The position numbers and the translations under genes are program-made. Positions 57,863 to 64,000 of a stretch of DNA of 64,000 nucleotides are shown here, in pieces. This stretch comes from Ailurus styani (taxonomy: Eukaryota > Chordata > Mammalia > Carnivora > Ailuridae): assembly GCA_002007465.1 (NCBI GenBank), contig LNAC01000038.1, positions 4,137,900 through 4,201,899 of the forward strand, in the 5' to 3' direction. The notes under the pieces were generated by a model. The model saw only the letters and a program-made list of their open reading frames with translations. It had not been told where the DNA came from and ran no database searches. Within the stretch, counting starts at the first letter, position 1; every line of letters starts with the position of its first letter.

Positions 57863-58362
57863 TTTAGAAAGATATAGGCAGTATACATTCAAAGTAATTA
57901 TTAATAGATATGTACTTATTGCCATTTTGTTACTTGTTTTGTGGTTGTTTCTAAAAATTTTATCTCGTCCCTTCTTGTCTTTCTCTCTTTGATGGTTTGC
58001 TGATTTTCTCGAGTGATATATTTGGAAAGAAAGAATTTTTTTCTTTTTATTTTTGCATGTTTATTAGTGGTTTTTGATCCATGATTACCATTAGGTTTGT
58101 ATATATCCTTTTCTGCATATATAGCAGTCTATATTAAGTTGATGGTAATTTAAGTTTGAACCCATTCTTTATGCCTTCCCTCCCCATATTTTAAGCATAT
58201 GTTGAATCTGTTAACTGATTTTTTACATACATATTTATTTTTATTGCTTTTGTGTTTCCTACCTTAATAGTGTCACTTTTGCTTTCTTCTTTCCACTGGA
58301 AGTTTCCCTTTTAGTATTTCTTGCAGGGCTAGTTTAGTGATCATGGACTCCTTTATTTTTTA

Positions 58363-58590
58363 TTTTTTATTTTTATTTTTATTTATTTATTTTTTTAAAG
58401 ATTTTATTTATTTAATTGACACGGAGAGAAGGATTACAAGTAGGCAGAGAGGCAGGCAGAGAGAGAAGAGAGAGGAGGAAGCAGGCTCCCTGCCGAGCAG
58501 AGAGCCCGATGCGGGCCTCGATCCCAGGACCCTGGGATCATGACCTGAGCCGAAGGCAGAGGCTTTAACCCACTGAGCCACCCAGGCGCC
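58363..58590 (-). mobile_element. Can-SINE, young, reverse, inside L1 ORF1
   Basis: Near-consensus with 'caggcgccc' head; TSD ctcctttattttttat / ctcctttagtttttat at 58348-58363 and 58591-58606. Confidence 0.96.
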
Positions 58591-58669
58591 CTCCTTTAGT
58601 TTTTATTTGTCTGAGGAGCTCTTTACCTCACTTTCTATTCAGAATGATAACCTTGATGGATAGGGTATT

Positions 58670-58877
58670 TTTTTTTTTTTAAGATTTTATTTATTTATTT
58701 GACACAGAGAGGGAGAGAGATCACAAGTAGGCAGAGAGGCAGGCAGAGAGAGTGGAGGAAGCAGACTCCCTGCTGAGGAGGGAGCCTGATGTGGGACTAG
58801 ATCCCAGGACCCTGAGATCCCAGGACCCTGAGGCAAAGGTAGAGGCTTTAATCCACTGAGCCACCCAGGTGCCCCCA
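58670..58877 (-). mobile_element. Can-SINE, reverse, inside L1 ORF1, with internal 16 bp tandem duplication
   Basis: TSD gatagggtatt / gatagggaatt (58659-58669, 58878-58888). Internally 'gatcccaggaccctga' is present twice in tandem (58800-58815, 58816-58831), and the normal 'gatcatgacctgagcc' is absent. Confidence 0.95.
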
Positions 58878-59640
58878 GATAGGGAATTCTTGATTGTAGA
58901 ATTTTCTCACTCAGCACTTTGAATACACCATGCCTCTCCCTACTGACTTGGAAAATTTCTGCTGAAAAATCCCCTACTAGCCGTATGGGTATTCCCTCAT
59001 AAGCTACTGTCTTCCTTTGTCTTACTGCTTTTAAAATATATATATATATATTTTTTCTTTTTCACTATCTTTTAGCAATTTAAATATAATAGGTCTTGGT
59101 GTGGATCTACTTTTGTTGATTTTGATGAGAGTTCTCTGTGCCTCCTAGATCTGGATGTCTGTTTCCTTCCCCGGACTGAGAAAGTTATCAGCTATTATTT
59201 CAGCTATAAATTTTCTGCCCCTTTTACTCTCTTTTTGGGATTCCTATAATATGAACGTTATTATAGTTGATGGAGTCACTGATTTCCCTAAGTCTATTCT
59301 CATTTTGCATAATTCTGTTTTTTTTTTTTTTCAGCTTGATTACTTTCCATTACTCTGTCTTCTAGGTCATTCAATTCCCTGCTTCTTCCTGCCTGCTGTT
59401 CATTCTGTCAAGCATGTTTTTCATTTCATTTATTGAGCCCTTTATCTCTGCCATATTATTTCTTATCTCTGTATGAAGGGTCTCAATCATGTCCACTCTT
59501 TTCTCAATTCCAGTGAGTATCCCTATGATCATTACTTTAAATTCTCCATCAGGCATGTTACTTGTATCTGTTTCATTTAGATTTCTAGCCATAGCCTTGT
59601 CCTGTTCTTTCATTTGGGATAAATTTCTCTGTCTTCTCAT

Positions 59641-60778
59641 TTTGTCTAAACAATTGCTTCTGTTTCTGAGTGTTAGGAAAGTCAGCTATATCTCCAGTTC
59701 CTGAGGGTAATGACCTTATGAAGAAGAGTTCCTATAGTGCCCTGCCAGGTAGCATTCCCTGTTTCCCAGGATGTGGCACTTCTAGAAGTATCTCCATGTG
59801 TGCTGTGTGCTCTTCTCCTTTTTCCTGGCTATTTTAGCCTTCAGACCAGTAGTCTGCAGAGACTCTCTTTGCCTTTTCTAGGCAGTGTTTGGTCCCTGGC
59901 TTGAATGTAGAACATTTCAACTAGGTGTGCTCTGGTCTTTTTGTGAAATGAGACCTGCCACCACTGCCACCAAAACTGAGGCTCTGCCAAAGTCCCCTGT
60001 CAGAAGATGGAGTGTGAGAAGGGGTTTAGGCCAGACTTGTGGTGAGGGGGCCCACATCACTAGGACTGAGGCAAGCGGGACTGGGAGAGGTGGTTCCACA
60101 GAAGCACAGGAGTGGAGCTTGGTATAAGCATGTTAGGTAGCAATTGTCATTGTTGCACTGGGTCCTGCAGATGGCCCTGTGCTTATGCTGGAGGGAGAGG
60201 GGGCGGGGTGGAGTTCCTTTGTTCCCAGAGGTCTCTCTTTGTGATTGCTCTCTTTCTGGGATGCACTCCAAGATGAACAAATTACCTCCCCACTGTGTGC
60301 CCCAGGCACTCTTCGGATTGCTATTTCCTTGCAGCATCTCCTCAGGGTTGTTTGCCTGCCTTCTCTGCAAGAGGAGTGTAATGCCTCCTGGTTTCTATTC
60401 TAGCCAAGCTCATTGACCTTTAAAACTTCAGGCTTTAAGCCCTGCTGGTTGCAAGAACTATCTATAATGGCCCCTTTGGCTTTCCAAGCAATTGCTATGG
60501 GAATTCATTTTCCCTTTGTGCTCCCCCGTGTGCTAGTCTAACTCTCACCTTTCTCTGTGACCACAGCTCTGTCCCCATTGCAGTGGCCATGATCCATTTC
60601 TGTCCTGAAATGAGTCTCTATACTTTCTACCTCCTTTGAAAAGGCCTCTTCTCTACCTTTAGTTGTGGTCAGGCTTCAGATCAGTTTCTGGATATTTAGG
60701 ATGATTTGATAGTTGCCTAGTTGTGTTTGTGGGATGAGGTGAGTCTAGGGTCTTCCTACTTCACTGCCATCTTCCCCA
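59641..60778 (-). mobile_element. L1 5'UTR, reverse, reaching the 5' end
   Basis: GC-rich 1.1 kb 5'UTR upstream of the ORF1 ATG. The extreme 5' end (reverse strand) reads 'ggggaagatggcagtgaagt' then 'aggaagaccctagactcacc'. This is the carnivore L1 start with the AAGATGG (YY1-type, initiation-directing) motif on the reverse strand at 60767-60773. Open frames on both strands in 59885-60416 are GC-driven chance frames. Confidence 0.87.
60767..60773 (-). promoter_or_regulatory. YY1-type motif at L1 5' end
   Basis: AAGATGG on the reverse strand within about 10 bp of the element's 5' terminus. In mammalian L1s a YY1 site here sets the transcription start. Function in this broken copy is not shown. 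Confidence 0.55.
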
Positions 60779-60780
60779 TA

Positions 60781-62160
60781 CCTTGTTTAATTTAAATAAT
60801 TCTAAATGTTATTATATATTCTCCAATGATATCATTGTGGATTAACCTGTTTGAATTTTTAAACTATGATATCAGATCTCAAAAGCTTTTATAAAATATA
60901 TATCTTATACACTCATGTAAGAAAAAGACAAATAATCTAAGTATCCTGGAGTGAAACCAAACACAGTGTTTAAATCAGTATTCTTTTTCAAAGTTGTGTT
61001 TAATGATTTCATCTACTAGTTGAATTTGCAATTCAATTTGAAATTCAGAGTTTGCCATTTTACAAGTAGCCCATTTACCTCTTCCTAAAATTTTAATCAT
61101 AGGGTTTAACTCTTAAAGAATTTTGGATTACAAGTATCAAACTTATCCTCAAATCATTTTATTGCTTTATTGTTTCCCCTTCATTTAATTGGATTCTCTT
61201 GAGTTTAATTAGGTTTAAAGCATAGTGATTATAGAAAGACTATGCTTGTTTAATGCACACATTCTCCCAAGTGGTCTTTACAAATTCTCCCACTTTATTT
61301 AGTGGATATTCAATCACCTTACTAATTGCTGGAAGAAAACAGCTCAAAGCACATTCCCTACTGATGGCTGTTTAGTACTATCATCCCATTATAGAAAATA
61401 CAGCATAATTAAACTAAGAAGTTAGTAAAGCTTACAACATAATTATTATTCAATGTTTGTAAAGAAATGCAGTGATATCCTACTTATTTTGTATTTATGT
61501 TTTTGTCCAAGTGTAAAATCAGTTTAAATGCTAATATACTTTCAGAAAATCAAACCAAACAAATTGAAATAATCTAAACGGCCTACAGAATTATAATTAT
61601 TTTATAAAGACTGTGTATTCAGTGAGATTCATATTTTCTTACTTAAAATATATATGAAAAAGCTTACTATCACATTTCACTTTTTTTTTCAAATGAAAAA
61701 ACATTGGAGAACAGCAATTAGTATGAAGAATAGGCTTACTAAGTAAAACCTGAAAATTTAAATAAATTCCTATTTTACTCAGGCCACTTTTAACTATGTT
61801 CTTGTATCTGGGTACTTGTTTTTTGGATTTTTAAAAATGCAATTTTAAGCCAGAAGTAGTAATACAATTTATCAAATGATTCTGTGACAGATAATTATGT
61901 TTTAAAAAAATAAAGAAATGTATATCCTGACAATAAATACAATTTTAAAGTCAACTCATTGATTAAAGAACAAAATAGCAAATAAAATTTGACATCTAAA
62001 ACGAAACAGGAAAAAAATAATACATACTTTGGCTTTTAGAACTTTTTGTCATTTTAATCTAACAAAATTTCTTCCCCCAAATCATTTTTTTTTCTTTTTC
62101 CCTATCCATGATTAGTAATGTAATCTGGTATATTTTTTTCTGAAATTGCATCTAGCATTT
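60781..62160. other. 1.4 kb unclassified AT-rich DNA
   Basis: No nameable transposon or exon. Confidence 0.35.
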
Positions 62161-62342
62161 TAAAGATTTATTTATTTATTTTAGAGAGAGAGAGGAAGGA
62201 CAGAGGGAGAGAGAGATTTCTGAAGCAAACTCCTTGTGGAGCACGGAGCCCCGTACAGGGCTGGATCCCAGGATCTCTGAAATCATGACCTGAGCCAAAA
62301 TCAAGACTTGATCACTTAACCAACTGACCACTCAGTTGTCCC
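62161..62342 (-). mobile_element. Can-SINE, old, reverse
   Basis: 'taaagatttatttatttatt', (GA)n, 'gggctggatcccaggatctc', 'aaatcatgacctgagccaaa' and 'accactcagttgtccc'. Confidence 0.92.
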
Positions 62343-62399
62343 TAAAATTGTGCCTGTTATTCACTCTTTTTTTGTTATAGTTTTGTAGACGTGTAGGCT

Positions 62400-62488
62400 A
62401 TACAAAAAAATATATATGTATATAAACATATACATATATACATATATATGTATGTGTGTACATATATATATGTATATATATGTAATTT
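62400..62488. repeat. TA/TACA/TGTA-rich microsatellite
   Basis: Imperfect (TATACA)n/(TATG)n with palindromic potential. A smaller (TATG)n lies near 62722-62745. Confidence 0.88.
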
Positions 62489-63309
62489 CTTGAGGTTTCC
62501 TTTGTGGCTTTGTGGCTTACTAATTTAATCGAATTTAATTCACAAATATTGTTTAAAAGCTAGAAAACATCTATTCCCAAACTGCTGACTCCAGAAGTAT
62601 GTGATACCTAACAGATTATACTTATTTATATTTGCTCAAAGCTTACATAACCAATATTATATTTTGTGAACTAAATATATTGATTTCCGAGATTTTAAAA
62701 TTCTCTCTATTTCTCTATCTCTATATATGTATGTATGTGTGTCATATATTTTAAAAGTACATATGTATGAGGTACAATGTTAAGATTTTAATATTTTCTT
62801 TGTGACATTTTCGCTTTTGTTATTAAATCATTTTCTCCTGTGTAATTATATATATTTTTTTCTTCTCCAACTTTTCCAATTCCATACAAGATAGAGTAAT
62901 AAGTGATGGATCTACCCTGCCATTGAAATAAAGAAATTGAATGACACGTGAAGTAACAGTCATCAGACATTGCATACTTGGCAATGCAGAACAGTAATCC
63001 CTGAGATAGTGGAAAGAAAACATGTGAGGTCTGTGATGGCTCAAGCCTATTTAACAAAAAGAGTTTTCAGGCTAAGTCAATAGAAGGATTTTTGAAGCTA
63101 ACGCTAATTATCTCCCTGAATTAAGAAGATGGAATCGTGAATCAAGGTGGAAAGGGAGGAGTGGTATCTCAAAATTAGACTTAGATAAACAGTTTGCTCT
63201 GCTCTTGTCTAACAAAGTTTAAAGGTAGTCTTGGAAAGATCAAAGTGTTTGCATGTAATTTATTTCATCTCAGACAAAAACCATAGGACTTATAGGAATA
63301 CAAAAACAT
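62489..63309. other. AT-rich sequence, nothing recognised
   Basis: Overlapping reverse frames at 62788-63057 have no family resemblance. Confidence 0.35.
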
Positions 63310-64000
63310 TCTGCATCCAAAAGTTGAAATTTACAATGTCTAGCATCCAATCAAAATTGCCAAGCAAAAAAATTTAGAAAACATGACACATTATTGAAAA
63401 ATCAATCCATAGAAGCAGACCTAGAAATGACAGAATTATTAGACAAGATTATTCAACACATTTCATATGTGTGAAAAAGTAAAGAAAAAAAATCAGCAAG
63501 TTAATAAGAGCTATAGAAGATAGAAAAGAGACCCAAATTGAACACCTAAAAATAGATAATACAATATGTGAGCTGAAAAATACACTGGATGGGATTAACA
63601 CCAGATACTGAACTGAAAGACCTTACAGTAGAAGCTGTTGGCAATCAACCATGGAGAAGAACACTGAAAAGCAAATTAATGAATGATCAATTAACATGGG
63701 ACAAATTTAAGTGGACAAATATCTGTGTAATAAAAAGTCTGAAAGAAACTGGTGTGTAGAAAAATATTTGAAACTTAATAGGCAGAATTTTAAAATTTAA
63801 TGAAACTGTATACTCACCTACTTAAAAGTTTAACCAACCTAAGCACACGAAACATGAAGAAAATTTCAACAAGGAATGTCATCATCAAATTGCTAAAAAC
63901 CAGTGCTAGCAAGAAAATCTTACAAGCAGGGAGAGGACAAAAGGAATTCAGATTGAGGGAAGACACAGGGATGAAAGAATACAATTTGGAAATGATATAA
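63310..64000 (+). mobile_element. Ancient L1/HAL1 ORF1 relic, sense, runs off the window
   Basis: 'gacctagaaatgacagaatt' with 'attagacaagattattc', 'gagacccaaattgaacacct', 'gagctgaaaaatacactgga' and 'tgggattaacacc', 'gtggacaaatatctgtgtaa', 'acgaaacatgaagaaaattt', 'caaattgctaaaaaccagtg' and 'agaaaatcttacaagcag' follow the old L1/HAL1 ORF1 order (coiled coil, RRM, C-terminal domain). A short frame from 63800 (KKISTRNVIIKLLKTSASKK) preserves part of it. Frameshifted and non-functional. Confidence 0.75.

Larger units (their letters stand above)
57863..59640 (-). mobile_element. L1, reverse: degraded ORF1 region (two SINEs inside)
   Basis: ORF1p binds L1 RNA as a coiled-coil trimer. From ATG 59640 (reverse), MRRQRNLSQMKEQDKAMARN leads into a heptad-rich coiled coil (about residues 45-89: GILTGIEKRVDMIETLHTEI ... 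NEMKNMLDRM). Then DLEDRVMESNQAEKK, an RRM-like IIGIPKRE ... region and a C-terminal domain GIPIRLVGDFSAEIF ... FKVLSEKILQSRIPY. Stops and frameshifts break it. SINEs at 58363-58590 and 58670-58877 interrupt the C-terminal domain. The segment 57863-58320 is post-ORF1 sequence that joins directly to the far end of ORF2. Confidence 0.85.

Noticed and set aside
59885..60416. Overlapping open frames on both strands in GC-rich DNA, at first sight gene-like
   Set aside because: They lie in the L1 5'UTR, where GC richness alone removes stops.
1..64000. Regularly recurring ~200 bp units that might suggest a CRISPR-like or satellite array
   Set aside because: The units are independent Can-SINE insertions on both strands with separate target-site duplications and irregular spacing.

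Overview
The window is mammalian, non-coding nuclear DNA from a caniform carnivore. About 33 tRNA-derived Can-SINE (SINEC) copies are present on both strands. The young ones read 'gcgcctgggtggctcagtgg', then 'gttaaagcctctgcct', a CT-rich middle and an (AATAAA)n-type tail. From memory of these families this head is closer to the musteloid (mink, ferret or marten) form than to the dog or seal form. No protein-coding exon, tRNA, rRNA, CRISPR array or prokaryotic-style gene could be supported. The open frames are short and fall in repeats or AT-rich filler. The window reads as a gene desert or deep intron.

Layout. 1-8.2 kb: SINEs, an ancient repeat near 6.1-6.5 kb and a (TG)18 tract. A single N at 7910 is flanked by a 78-79 bp exact-looking repeat, most likely an assembly join error. 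8.8-17.4 kb: an L1 3' end, SINEs, MIR and L2 relics, copy 1 of a ~340 bp dispersed duplication (12705-13043), an antisense L1 piece, and a retro-pseudogene of TMEM14C (16879-17221). 17.9-24.6 kb: an old antisense L1 ORF2 split by a solo ERV LTR; a second LTR, in reverse, carrying (CA)26; copy 2 of the duplication (23517-23856); and a 5'-truncated L1 tail with a 15 bp target-site duplication (TSD). 26-43 kb: mostly SINEs with clear TSDs, L2 and MIR relics, an AT-rich microsatellite block (41752-42066), an insertion consisting only of a poly(A) tail (41363-41377) and a very young SINE with a 77 bp A-rich tail. 43-56 kb: L2 and MIR relics, an L1 ORF2 fragment lacking any 3' end but bounded by an 18 bp TSD (45400-45767), a three-SINE pile-up (50.8-51.5 kb) and a MaLR-type LTR. 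56.9-60.8 kb: a reverse-strand L1 with its 5'UTR start and a degraded ORF1, most of ORF2 missing, and two SINE insertions. 63.3-64 kb: an ancient L1/HAL1 ORF1 relic that runs off the end.

No genes work together here. The content is the history of retrotransposition: L1 machinery (all visible copies broken), SINEs and one processed mRNA that used it, and LTR elements. I found no evidence for a novel biological system. The items most worth checking are the probable assembly artefact, the unexplained 95%-identical duplication and the atypical L1-type insertions.
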